From positions 6,197 through 70,196 of the forward strand of contig JALOAH010000008.1 of the NCBI GenBank assembly GCA_023228865.1: a DNA stretch of 64,000 bases. Direction: 5' to 3'. Made by a program: the position numbers and the translations under genes. This document shows, piece by piece, positions 36,405-43,483 of this stretch (within the stretch, counting starts at the first letter, position 1; each line of letters starts with the position of its first letter). Below the pieces are notes generated by a model, which was not told the DNA's origin, made no database searches, and saw nothing but the letters and a program-made list of their open reading frames with translations. The stretch is from Porticoccaceae bacterium. Lineage in GTDB: Bacteria > Pseudomonadota > Gammaproteobacteria > Pseudomonadales > Porticoccaceae.

Positions 36405-36920
36405 TCAAGCTTTCAAATGGGAAACAAAATTACAGGGGCGGTGGCGCGCATCAAGTTGATTTTTTAGAATTTCATCCCAGGCGGTGCGGCAGGCATTGGT
36501 ACTGCCGGGAACACAGACCACCAGGGTTTTATTTGCCAGTCCCGCCAGCGCCCGGGACTGAATGGTGGAGGTGGCGATCTGTTGATAGGAAATCTGGCGA
36601 AACAGTTCACCAAAGCCGTCCACCTGCTTATCCAGTAGCGGCTGAATGGCTTCCGGCGTGTTGTCCCTGGTGGTAAATCCTGTGCCTCCCGTCACTAATG
36701 CCACTTGAACCTCCACAGAGGCTATCCATTGGGAAATCACGCTGCGGATCTGATAGATATCGTCCTTGACGATTTTTCTGTCAACCAGGCGATGGCCGTC
36801 CCTTGTGGCGCGCTCAATCAAGAGCTGGCCGGAGGTGTCAGTGCTTTCGTCGCGGGTGTCTGATACGGTTAGAACGGCGATATTCAATGCCTTAAATGTG
36901 CTTTCTGCTAAATGGCTCAT
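36405..36920 (-). CDS. moaB: MoaB, molybdenum cofactor biosynthesis protein B
   Basis: 171 residues of the MogA/MoaB family. It starts LNIAVLTVSDTRDESTDTSG, has VALVTGGTGFTTRDNTPEAI with the MPT-binding GGTG loop, and ends near VVCVPGSTNACRTAWDEIL. It binds molybdopterin and takes part in adenylation or delivery. It lies 66 bases after moaA on the same strand, so it is the third gene of a narK2-moaA-moaB unit. Confidence 0.94.
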   Translation of the reverse strand: MSHLAESTFKALNIAVLTVSDTRDESTDTSGQLLIERATRDGHRLVDRKIVKDDIYQIRSVISQWIASVEVQVALVTGGTGFTTRDNTPEAIQPLLDKQVDGFGELFRQISYQQIATSTIQSRALAGLANKTLVVCVPGSTNACRTAWDEILKNQLDARHRPCNFVSHLKA

Positions 36921-36986
36921 TTGCTATGCCTCAAACTGGTGTGTGAACAATATAAACGTTGGCTGAACTGGTGCAGCTGCAACGCA

Positions 36987-37958
36987 TCAACCGCCGATCA
37001 TGGCAAGGTTCTGTGTGCCGCCGCTATATCCCTGTTGGAGATGGTGACTTTTTTGTTTGCCATTGACGCAGCGGCGAAGTTCGGCGGCCAAAAATTCCGG
37101 GTCGCCACTGGCTATGGCCGCTCTAAGGTCATGGCTGCCGCTGGCAAATAGACAGAGGTTGAGTTTTCCCTGCGCTGAAATTCGAAGACGATTGCAGGAG
37201 TCGCAAAAATTTTTTTCGTAGGGCATGATCAGGCCAATGCGGCCGCGATAATCCTTGTGAAAAAATTCCTCCGCAGGCCCGGCGTCACGGCTTTTTGCCA
37301 CCTGCTGCCAGCCGTTTTCCAGCAGTTTCCGCTTTAATTCGTTTCCCGACAAATGTTCTTTGCGAAAATAGGCGTGATTGTCGCCGGTTTGCATGAGTTC
37401 GATAAAGCGAACGGTTACCGGACAGTTTTTTACAAAGGCGAGAAAGGTTTCAAACTCATGGGCATTGGACTGTTTCAGAAGCACAGTGTTAATTTTGACT
37501 TTTTTCAACCCCAGTGTCAGGGCAAGATCGATGCTTTTAATGACCCGATCCAACTTGTCGAAACCGGTAATGGCGTTAAAATTGCCGGAATCCAGGCTGT
37601 CGGCACTGATATTTACAGCGCTGAGACCGGCGTCAACCAATTGTTCAAGAATGTCGGGAAGGCGGTAGGCATTGGTGGTTAAGGCAACGTTTTTTATACC
37701 CGGAGTTGCCGCACAGATGCCAACTATATCAATGATGTCTTGGCGCAGTGTTGGCTCGCCGCCGGTAATGCGAATTTTTTCCGTGCCAGACAACGCGAAT
37801 GCCCTGGCAAGGGTTTTTATTTCCGCCAATGTCAAAAAGACTTTTTTATTGCCACCCGTATAACCATTTGGCAAACAATAACTACATCTGAAATTACAGA
37901 TTTCCGTCACAGATAGCCGCAAATAATTGAATCGTCGCTTGTAGCCGTCCTCTAACAT
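36987..37958 (-). CDS. moaA: MoaA, GTP 3',8-cyclase (radical SAM)
   Basis: 323 residues from the ATG at 37958 with AAGG at good spacing; the frame runs further to 38066 across the intergenic hairpin and is rejected. The radical-SAM motif is CNFRCSYC (Cys21, Cys25, Cys28), and the second cluster uses CDSCNRLRISAQGKLNLC. The tail QNLAMIGG is the MoaA GG end that inserts into the active site. With MoaC (not in this window) it makes cPMP, the first step to Moco. Confidence 0.95.
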   Translation of the reverse strand: MLEDGYKRRFNYLRLSVTEICNFRCSYCLPNGYTGGNKKVFLTLAEIKTLARAFALSGTEKIRITGGEPTLRQDIIDIVGICAATPGIKNVALTTNAYRLPDILEQLVDAGLSAVNISADSLDSGNFNAITGFDKLDRVIKSIDLALTLGLKKVKINTVLLKQSNAHEFETFLAFVKNCPVTVRFIELMQTGDNHAYFRKEHLSGNELKRKLLENGWQQVAKSRDAGPAEEFFHKDYRGRIGLIMPYEKNFCDSCNRLRISAQGKLNLCLFASGSHDLRAAIASGDPEFLAAELRRCVNGKQKSHHLQQGYSGGTQNLAMIGG

Positions 37959-37977
37959 GGCTTTACCTTGTGGTTTT

Positions 37978-38003
37978 CTGCTGCAATCACGGGATTGCAG
38001 CAG
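37978..38003. promoter_or_regulatory. Perfect hairpin between the second NNP gene and moaA
   Basis: CTGCTGCAATC / GATTGCAGCAG, 11-bp stem with an ACGG loop, inside the 73-base gap and 20 bases before the moaA start. No T run on either strand, so it is more likely an mRNA processing or stabilising hairpin, or a protein site, than a terminator. Confidence 0.6.
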
Positions 38004-38031
38004 GGAATTCTGGCGGGCTGATCGTTCGTCA

Positions 38032-39519
38032 TCAGACGGCCTTTGCAGGTCTGTGAGAAACGTCAATCAATTCAACGGTACCATCCTCTTTGACTTCGGC
38101 GATTTGACCTCTCGGTTCTTCCATGAAGAACAATGTGATGAAGCCAATAACCGCGGTTCCGGCAATGACATAGAAAAAGACATTGTAGTCGACAAAGGAA
38201 AGTACGGTCAGAAAGGTTACTGCGCCAACATTGCCATAGGCGCCAGCCATGCCCGCTATTTGGCCGGTGAGGCGACGCTTGATCAGGGGAACCACTGCAA
38301 AAACAGCACCTTCGCCAGACTGGACAAAAAACGAGCAGGCCATGGCGATTACCACTGCCAGCCACACAGGCCATTGGCTATCAATAAGCCCCATCAAAAA
38401 ATAGCCCACAGCCAGGCCGGCAGTGAGTATCAGCAGGGTTGGCTTGCGGCCAAATTTATCGGAAATAACGCCCCCCGCCGGTCTCGACATAAGATTCATA
38501 AAGGCATAGCCAGAGGCCAGCATGCCAGCGACCACCGGGCTGAGGCTAAAGGTCTCGAGAAAAAACAGCGGCAGCATAGACACAACCGCCAGTTCCGAGC
38601 CGAAGTTGGTGAAATAAAGGATGTCGAGCACCGCAACCTGCTTGAATTTGTAGCGGTGCATTTCCGGTACTGGAGCCTTAAAAACATGTTTGTTGACCAT
38701 CCAGACATGGTAGGCCTCGTAAAGGTAGAGAAAGAAGAGACCCCAGTAAATATAGAGGGTGATGCTTGCGCTCAACATTTTCACGCCATCGGGAGACAAT
38801 TTCCACGCCAGCAGTGCCAATGCCGCATACATGGGAATTTTCATCACCAAAAGTAGGAAAAAATCCCCTTTTGAGGTCACTTCCATGGCATTGTGATTTT
38901 TCGGTTTGAAGTAGGTGGAGCCTTTGGGCGTATTGCTTACATTGAAATAGTAAATAAACGCAAAAACCAGACTGAGAATACCGGTAATGGCGATTGCGTA
39001 GCGCCAGCCGTTATCGCCGCCAAAAAGCAGTGCGATGGTTGGCAGGGTAAAGGCGGCAGCGGCGGAGCCAAAATTGCCCCAGCCACCGTAAATGCCTTCG
39101 GCAGTGCCGAGCTCGTTATGGGGAAACCACTCTGACACCATCCGTATGCCGATGACAAAACCGGCGCCAATAAAACCCAGCAAGAAACGGGCTATGGCAG
39201 CCTGCATAAACGTATCGGCCAAGGCAAACATAAAGCAGGGTACAGAGCAAATCGCGAGCAGCACCGAATAGACTATCTTGGGGCCGTATTTGTCCGTGAG
39301 CATGCCAATAATAACCCTGGCGGGAATGGTGAGCGCTACATTAAGAATCAATAGGGTTTTGATCTGTTCGGGACTTAACCCCAGGGATAATTTTATTGCC
39401 TGGAGCATGGGAGCAAAGTTGAACCAGACAAAAAAAGTGATGAAAAAGGCCATCCAGCTTAAATGGAGTATTTTCATTTTCCCCGTAAAAGAGAGAAGGT
39501 TGAATTTTTGTGTAGCCAT
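38032..39519 (-). CDS. NNP-family nitrate/nitrite transporter (second NarK paralogue)
   Basis: 495 residues from the ATG at 39519 with GGTGG at 5 bases; the GTG at 39528 lies within that site. Features: LSWMAFFITFFVWFNFAPM in the first segment, IPARVIIGMLTDKYGPKIVY, RFLLGFIGAGFVIGIRMVSEWFP and the NNP block EGIYGGWGNFGSAAAAF, then AGMAGAYGNVGAVTFLTVLS. A 60-residue cytoplasmic loop sits in the middle, as in NarK1/NrtP-type porters. It differs clearly from the 34554 gene. With moaA and moaB downstream it forms a likely operon under an FNR-type promoter. Uptake versus exchange cannot be read from sequence. Confidence 0.88.
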   Translation of the reverse strand: MATQKFNLLSFTGKMKILHLSWMAFFITFFVWFNFAPMLQAIKLSLGLSPEQIKTLLILNVALTIPARVIIGMLTDKYGPKIVYSVLLAICSVPCFMFALADTFMQAAIARFLLGFIGAGFVIGIRMVSEWFPHNELGTAEGIYGGWGNFGSAAAAFTLPTIALLFGGDNGWRYAIAITGILSLVFAFIYYFNVSNTPKGSTYFKPKNHNAMEVTSKGDFFLLLVMKIPMYAALALLAWKLSPDGVKMLSASITLYIYWGLFFLYLYEAYHVWMVNKHVFKAPVPEMHRYKFKQVAVLDILYFTNFGSELAVVSMLPLFFLETFSLSPVVAGMLASGYAFMNLMSRPAGGVISDKFGRKPTLLILTAGLAVGYFLMGLIDSQWPVWLAVVIAMACSFFVQSGEGAVFAVVPLIKRRLTGQIAGMAGAYGNVGAVTFLTVLSFVDYNVFFYVIAGTAVIGFITLFFMEEPRGQIAEVKEDGTVELIDVSHRPAKAV

Positions 39520-39555
39520 ATTATCCACCTGATGATGTCATAGAGACTAAGGGTA

Positions 39556-39597
39556 ATTTTCTGCTTTCACTGGTCTTTTTAACTTGATGCAAGTCAA
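39556..39597 (-). promoter_or_regulatory. FNR-type promoter of the second NNP gene (narK2-moaA-moaB)
   Basis: On the - strand TTGACttgcATCAA (39584-39597), one mismatch, with GAAAAT (39556-39561) as a weak -10 at class II spacing. The start codon would be about 30 bases after the start of transcription. Confidence 0.5.
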
Positions 39598-39724
39598 TTT
39601 TGAAGGGGCACAACCGCGCCCGGTTCAGTCCTGTTATCACTACAGAAGTAGCTGAAAATTCCCTGGAAGCGTTACCCTGCCTCACGGCCTACCCCTATTG
39701 GAGTACACAAGCTGGCAGCGAATC

Positions 39725-39747
39725 TATTACCTGTGATTTAGGTAATA
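39725..39747. promoter_or_regulatory. 8-bp palindrome upstream of the narK2 promoter
   Basis: TATTACCT-GTGATTT-AGGTAATA, about 190 bases upstream of the predicted narK2 start. It resembles two NarL heptamers with one mismatch each but at 7-3-7 spacing instead of 7-2-7. May be an operator; may be chance. Confidence 0.3.
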
Positions 39748-39798
39748 CTAAGCCCTTAAACATTGCCTGATGATTTGGTGAAAACGCTGGCTACAGTC

Positions 39799-39825
39799 AA
39801 AAAAAAGCCCCTAGTAAATAGGGGC
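39799..39825 (-). terminator. Rho-independent terminator of the porin-like gene
   Basis: On the - strand GCCCCTA-TTTAC-TAGGGGC followed by an eight-base T run. Confidence 0.9.
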
Positions 39826-39859
39826 AAAGGACACAGAGATCAAATCTTGGTGGCAACCT

Positions 39860-41047
39860 TCAAAGCATTAACTGAACCATCAGCCAGATTTTGTCGGTGT
39901 CAGTGGCAAAAGTATCGGCTTCGTAGTGGGCGTATTTCACCAGCAGGCTGCAATTTTTGCTGACTGCAAATCCTGCGGTCATATCCAGTTCATTGCCGTA
40001 GTCAATGCTGCCCTGATCACTTTTAAAATTATGGTAGGTCGCATTGAGGTTTATACCGGCGATAGAGCCAGCGGCAGAAACGTAAGTATCTTCAATTCCG
40101 TTCGCTGGCGTAGTGAGAAACTTGTCGGCGAAACCCTGAAACTTGTGGCCTGTGGCTAATGGCGTTGCCACTGCGACACCATTGTCTTCGCCGAGGAGTT
40201 CATAGCCAAGCCCCCAGGTTAATGCCGATAATTTCCCCGAGATCTCAACAAGCCCGTAGAGGGCGTCATAATCGTTGCTGTTGTCGCCATAGTCTTGCTG
40301 CTGGGCGAGGCTTGCGGTGATGGCAAAAGGACTGAATTGTCCCTGGTAGCGCAGCCCTACAGTTTGGCTTGACAAGGTGTGTGCCTGATCAAAATCCAGC
40401 AAATAGACAAAAGCACTGAGTTTTTGTGTTTCATTGATGCTGTAGCTGCTGTTAATCAGATGGATTTCGCCGTGAAGGTCGCTGTTTGGGCTGTCCTCAC
40501 CAAAAATGCGATTAACGTTGTATAAATAACTGTAGTCAAGATTAAGGGCAGAGGTTATGCCGTACTGGAGTCGATAGCCATCGTAGGTTTGTTCATTCTG
40601 GCGCCAGCCGACACCGCCAATAAAGCGCTGATCGTCAAGATTGATGCGCTGCTTGCCGCCAGTAACATTCATCGAGTCGTAGCTGTAATTCACATAAGCC
40701 TGGTTGATTTCGGTGCCGTCGGGATCGGCGACAACAGGGTGATCCACCATGCCGTTATAGGTGTTGTTGTAATTTTCAGCACCAATCACACTGACATTGT
40801 CTATTTCAGCAACTGCGCGAAAACCGTTGATAGCCCCTGAAGTAAACGTCAGCCTGCTCAGTAACGTCGATCCGTGAGCCTCTTCGTCAAGGCCGTCCTG
40901 ATCAACAAATTCATAGCGATAGCGCAACAAAAGATTTGTCTTGCTTTCCTTTACCGCCTGTTCAACAGCGCTGTGAATATCGGCACTTGCCGTTGTGCTG
41001 ATTAAAAGGGCAAGACTCCCGGAGGCTAGCAATGATGTGTTGTTCAT
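39860..41047 (-). CDS. Outer-membrane porin-like beta-barrel protein, unknown substrate
   Basis: 395 residues with a signal peptide (LLASGSLALLISTTASADIH). The body has alternating hydrophobic and polar strands (LLLRYRYEFVDQDGLDEEAHG, RLTFTSGAINGFRAVAEIDNV, INQAYVNYSYDSMNVTGGKQRI). It resembles alginate-export or phosphate-selective-type porins, and the last residues (IWLMVQLML) lack the usual terminal Phe. AAAGG precedes the ATG. It sits among nitrate genes with its own FNR-type sites, so passage of nitrate or nitrite is an inference only. Confidence 0.72.
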   Translation of the reverse strand: MNNTSLLASGSLALLISTTASADIHSAVEQAVKESKTNLLLRYRYEFVDQDGLDEEAHGSTLLSRLTFTSGAINGFRAVAEIDNVSVIGAENYNNTYNGMVDHPVVADPDGTEINQAYVNYSYDSMNVTGGKQRINLDDQRFIGGVGWRQNEQTYDGYRLQYGITSALNLDYSYLYNVNRIFGEDSPNSDLHGEIHLINSSYSINETQKLSAFVYLLDFDQAHTLSSQTVGLRYQGQFSPFAITASLAQQQDYGDNSNDYDALYGLVEISGKLSALTWGLGYELLGEDNGVAVATPLATGHKFQGFADKFLTTPANGIEDTYVSAAGSIAGINLNATYHNFKSDQGSIDYGNELDMTAGFAVSKNCSLLVKYAHYEADTFATDTDKIWLMVQLML

Positions 41048-41067
41048 TTTTTTACCTTTGACCGTAT

Positions 41068-41081
41068 TTGATTAACGTCAA
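41068..41081. promoter_or_regulatory. FNR-type box, proximal, porin gene
   Basis: TTGATtaacGTCAA, one mismatch, 20 bases before the porin ATG. Exactly 41 bases from the distal box; it would cover the start of transcription predicted from that one, so it may act as a repressing site. Confidence 0.5.
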
Positions 41082-41108
41082 GATTAAGCTGGCGCTGATT
41101 GCTGAATC

Positions 41109-41122
41109 TTGACATAAATCAA
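41109..41122. promoter_or_regulatory. FNR-type box, distal, porin gene
   Basis: TTGACataaATCAA, one mismatch, placed directly after the stop of the DGC gene. It gives a class II arrangement with a start near 41074, although the -10 (TAATCT on the - strand) is weak. Confidence 0.55.
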
Positions 41123-41566
41123 TTACTGCTGGCGCCTACCCAGAATGGGTTCAACCTTGGCGGTTTTGGGTACTTGTGAAGTATTTTTACGTTTAATCTG
41201 TTGCGTTGTAATGGCGTTATAAATCATTTTCATGGTGTTATAGGCTTCGATGCTGGTGCACTTGGTGTCTTTGGTTTTTTTAAGGCCGGTCATGGTTGTC
41301 AGTTCAAAATGATAATCCGGCGAAATTTCATGATTGTTGAGGCAGGCCTTGACGCAATTGAGAGGGCAGCCGTCGAGAGCGATAATTGTGCGTCCGGATT
41401 TGGCCACCTTGACCAGGGATTTGACATTGCCGCCGACACCGGCGATACAGGACATTTCTGCGACATTTTCCCTGTCCATGGTTACAGCCAGATCATTGGC
41501 GAGCTGAGCGACATTGGAACAACCAGAGCATGCGTAGACCAGTGGTTTTGGATTGTCGTCACGCAT
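41123..41566 (-). CDS. DGC-domain putative zinc-binding protein
   Basis: 147 residues. Cysteines are arranged as YACSGCSNVAQL near the start, EMSCIAGVGGN in the middle, and the name-giving IIALDGCPLNCVKACLN. This is the DGC-domain family of unknown function, presumed metal binding. The C-terminal 30 residues are basic. The gene stands between two anaerobic-type transcription units and has the best FNR promoter of the window. Its function in nitrate metabolism is unknown. Confidence 0.85.
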   Translation of the reverse strand: MRDDNPKPLVYACSGCSNVAQLANDLAVTMDRENVAEMSCIAGVGGNVKSLVKVAKSGRTIIALDGCPLNCVKACLNNHEISPDYHFELTTMTGLKKTKDTKCTSIEAYNTMKMIYNAITTQQIKRKNTSQVPKTAKVEPILGRRQQ

Positions 41567-41598
41567 TGCAGTTCTCCCGATTTTCTAAATGAAAAATC

Positions 41599-41639
41599 AT
41601 TATAGAAGTTCAGGGGCAATCCGGTTTGATATGGATCAA
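41599..41639 (-). promoter_or_regulatory. Consensus FNR class II promoter of the DGC gene
   Basis: Perfect TTGATatggATCAA (41626-41639) and perfect TATAAT on the - strand (41599-41604), centre about 41 bases before the implied start. Strongest such site in the window. Confidence 0.75.
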
Positions 41640-41887
41640 AGCGGTGTTACGGCTGGCGGGAAAAAAAGAGGTATAAGGACAATGGTACTGACTTAGCGCC
41701 GAAGCGAAGATTTTCGTCACTCCCGCGTAGGCGGGCGTCCAGTTTTTTTCAGGGTGGCGAGACTCTCGAATTTTCGCCTGCGCGGGAATGACGTTTAAGT
41801 CTGTTATACCCGCGCAAAACTCAGATTTCAGCGTGGACTGGTGCAACATCCGGGCTAGCCCGGAAGTGTTGCCGGCTTTTTGCGGTT
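41640..41887. repeat. Gap with an imperfect palindromic repeat element
   Basis: CGTCACTCCCGCGTAGGCG (41715-41733) and its near complement (41775-41793, two mismatches) flank a 41-base centre. The arms resemble the widespread dispersed repeat CGTCATTCCCGCG-N-AGGCGGG. It looks like a small non-coding mobile or extragenic palindrome. No gene is supported in this 248-base gap. Confidence 0.55.
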
Positions 41888-43168
41888 TCAAAGGGTGATG
41901 TCATCATCTTCCAAAAAATTATAGCGGTTGGCTTCTGCGAGCCGAACCTGGAAGCGCTCTGCTTGAATTGCCAGGTACATGGCTATCATGCAGACAGCGA
42001 GAACACCATAGAGGAGCATAAAGCAGGCGCTGTAGATGCCAATCCAGTCGACAATAACGCCAAAAATAATGGGCAGCGTACAGCCACCCAGAGCGCCAAT
42101 CGCGGCGACCACGCCACCCACCTCACCCATTTTTTCGGGATAGGTATCGTGAATAATTTTATAAACACTGGCGCGGCCAAAACCCTGGGCGATGCCGATG
42201 ATAAATAACAGTCCGGTAAACACCCAGACATTGATGGAAATGGTTAACTGAACATCCTGGTTGACGCCGTGGATGGTCATGGTGGTGGGCGGGTAACTGA
42301 GAAAAAACAGGCAAACCAAGCAAACCCAGAATACGCTCCAGTTGACAGTGCGCCCCCCGTAGCGATCCGAAAACCATCCCCCGAGGGCGCGGACAACGGA
42401 TGATGTGGCGACAAAAAACAGGGTAAAGGCCATGGCTTGCCCAGTGTCGAGCCCATAGGCTTTCATGTAATAGTGGGGCAGCCATAGCAGAAGCGCCAGA
42501 AATGAGCCGAAAACAAAATAATAATAAAGGCCAAGGCGCCAGACATGGATGTGTCTCAGGGTTTTCAACAGGGATGAACCTGGAGACTGGCGCTGATCCA
42601 GCGCTTGATTATTTGGCGAGCTGGGCGCCAATAAAGAAAAAATCAGGGTTATTACCATTAACCCAAGGCCATAGACGGGGCCGAGCCACTGCCACCCCAG
42701 CTGGCTGATAATAAAAGGCGCGGTTATTAAGGTGATGGCTGCTCCGGCATTGCCAACGCCAAAAATTCCCATACTGGTTCCCTGCAGGTGGCGGGGAAAG
42801 AAGTCGGTGATATAGCGAATGCCAAAGGTGAAGGAGGCGCCGGCCAAACCGAGCCAAAGTCCGATGAGAATGTAATGGCTGTATTCTGTAGCCAGGGGCA
42901 ACAGCGCCAGGGCAGGGAGTACAGCGATCATTTGCCAGACAAAAAGTCTCTTGGGTGATGTTCTGTCAGCCAGCAGGCCAGCGGGAATGCGAGTCAAGGC
43001 ACCAGTGAGCATGGGCGCGGCCAGCATCAGGCCGAGTTCGGTAAAATTGAGGTCGAGCTGATCACTGACGGGCAATGCCAGGGCGGCGTATAGAGTCCAT
43101 ACGGAAAAACTGGCGGCAAAAGCCAGTGTGGCAAGGGTCAAGGCGCGGTTGGCATATTGATAATGCAT
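41888..43168 (-). CDS. NNP-family nitrate transporter (NasA/NarK1-like, third paralogue)
   Basis: 426 residues from the ATG at 43168 (MHYQYANRALTLATLAFAAS); the frame extends to 43282 without support. Twelve membrane segments. LTGALTRIPAGLLADRTSP, LAGASFTFGIRYITDFFP and the NNP block GTSMGIFGVGNAGAAI are seen, and GIAQGFGRASVYKII is the second half-signature. Adjacent and divergent is a PP2C/kinase fusion, an arrangement known beside nasA in pseudomonads, which argues for an uptake (assimilatory) porter. No nirBD or nasC is present in the window. Confidence 0.85.
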   Translation of the reverse strand: MHYQYANRALTLATLAFAASFSVWTLYAALALPVSDQLDLNFTELGLMLAAPMLTGALTRIPAGLLADRTSPKRLFVWQMIAVLPALALLPLATEYSHYILIGLWLGLAGASFTFGIRYITDFFPRHLQGTSMGIFGVGNAGAAITLITAPFIISQLGWQWLGPVYGLGLMVITLIFSLLAPSSPNNQALDQRQSPGSSLLKTLRHIHVWRLGLYYYFVFGSFLALLLWLPHYYMKAYGLDTGQAMAFTLFFVATSSVVRALGGWFSDRYGGRTVNWSVFWVCLVCLFFLSYPPTTMTIHGVNQDVQLTISINVWVFTGLLFIIGIAQGFGRASVYKIIHDTYPEKMGEVGGVVAAIGALGGCTLPIIFGVIVDWIGIYSACFMLLYGVLAVCMIAMYLAIQAERFQVRLAEANRYNFLEDDDITL

Positions 43169-43286
43169 TTTTAGAGGCGCTCCGGGGGATCTTTGGCCGC
43201 TTATTGTGATCAGTGTACCGAAAATTCCAGGATTGAAAACCGGAATCTGGTTATTTTGTCCTGTCCCCAGTGTTATGGCCAATAAC

Positions 43287-43302
43287 TACCCAATGGGTGG
43301 TA
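43287..43302. promoter_or_regulatory. NarL-like 7-2-7 site in the nasA-like/kinase intergenic region
   Basis: TACCCAA-TG-GGTGGTA has 11 of 14 consensus positions at the 7-2-7 spacing. It lies about 120 bases before the transporter start and 180 before the kinase start. Weak on its own. Confidence 0.3.
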
Positions 43303-43483
43303 TTTGTATTTTTGGCAAAACACGGGAGCAAACAGGGTTGTCGCCACGGGGCTGTGGCAACCAGAAAAAACCGGTAGTTTTTTCGCGCTGGCGACAACAA
43401 TTCGACGCCACAATCAGTGCTTGCTTTACGCTCATGGGGAACGCAAAATCATGGCATAAATAGTGGCTTCAGGGTTTCTCTCG

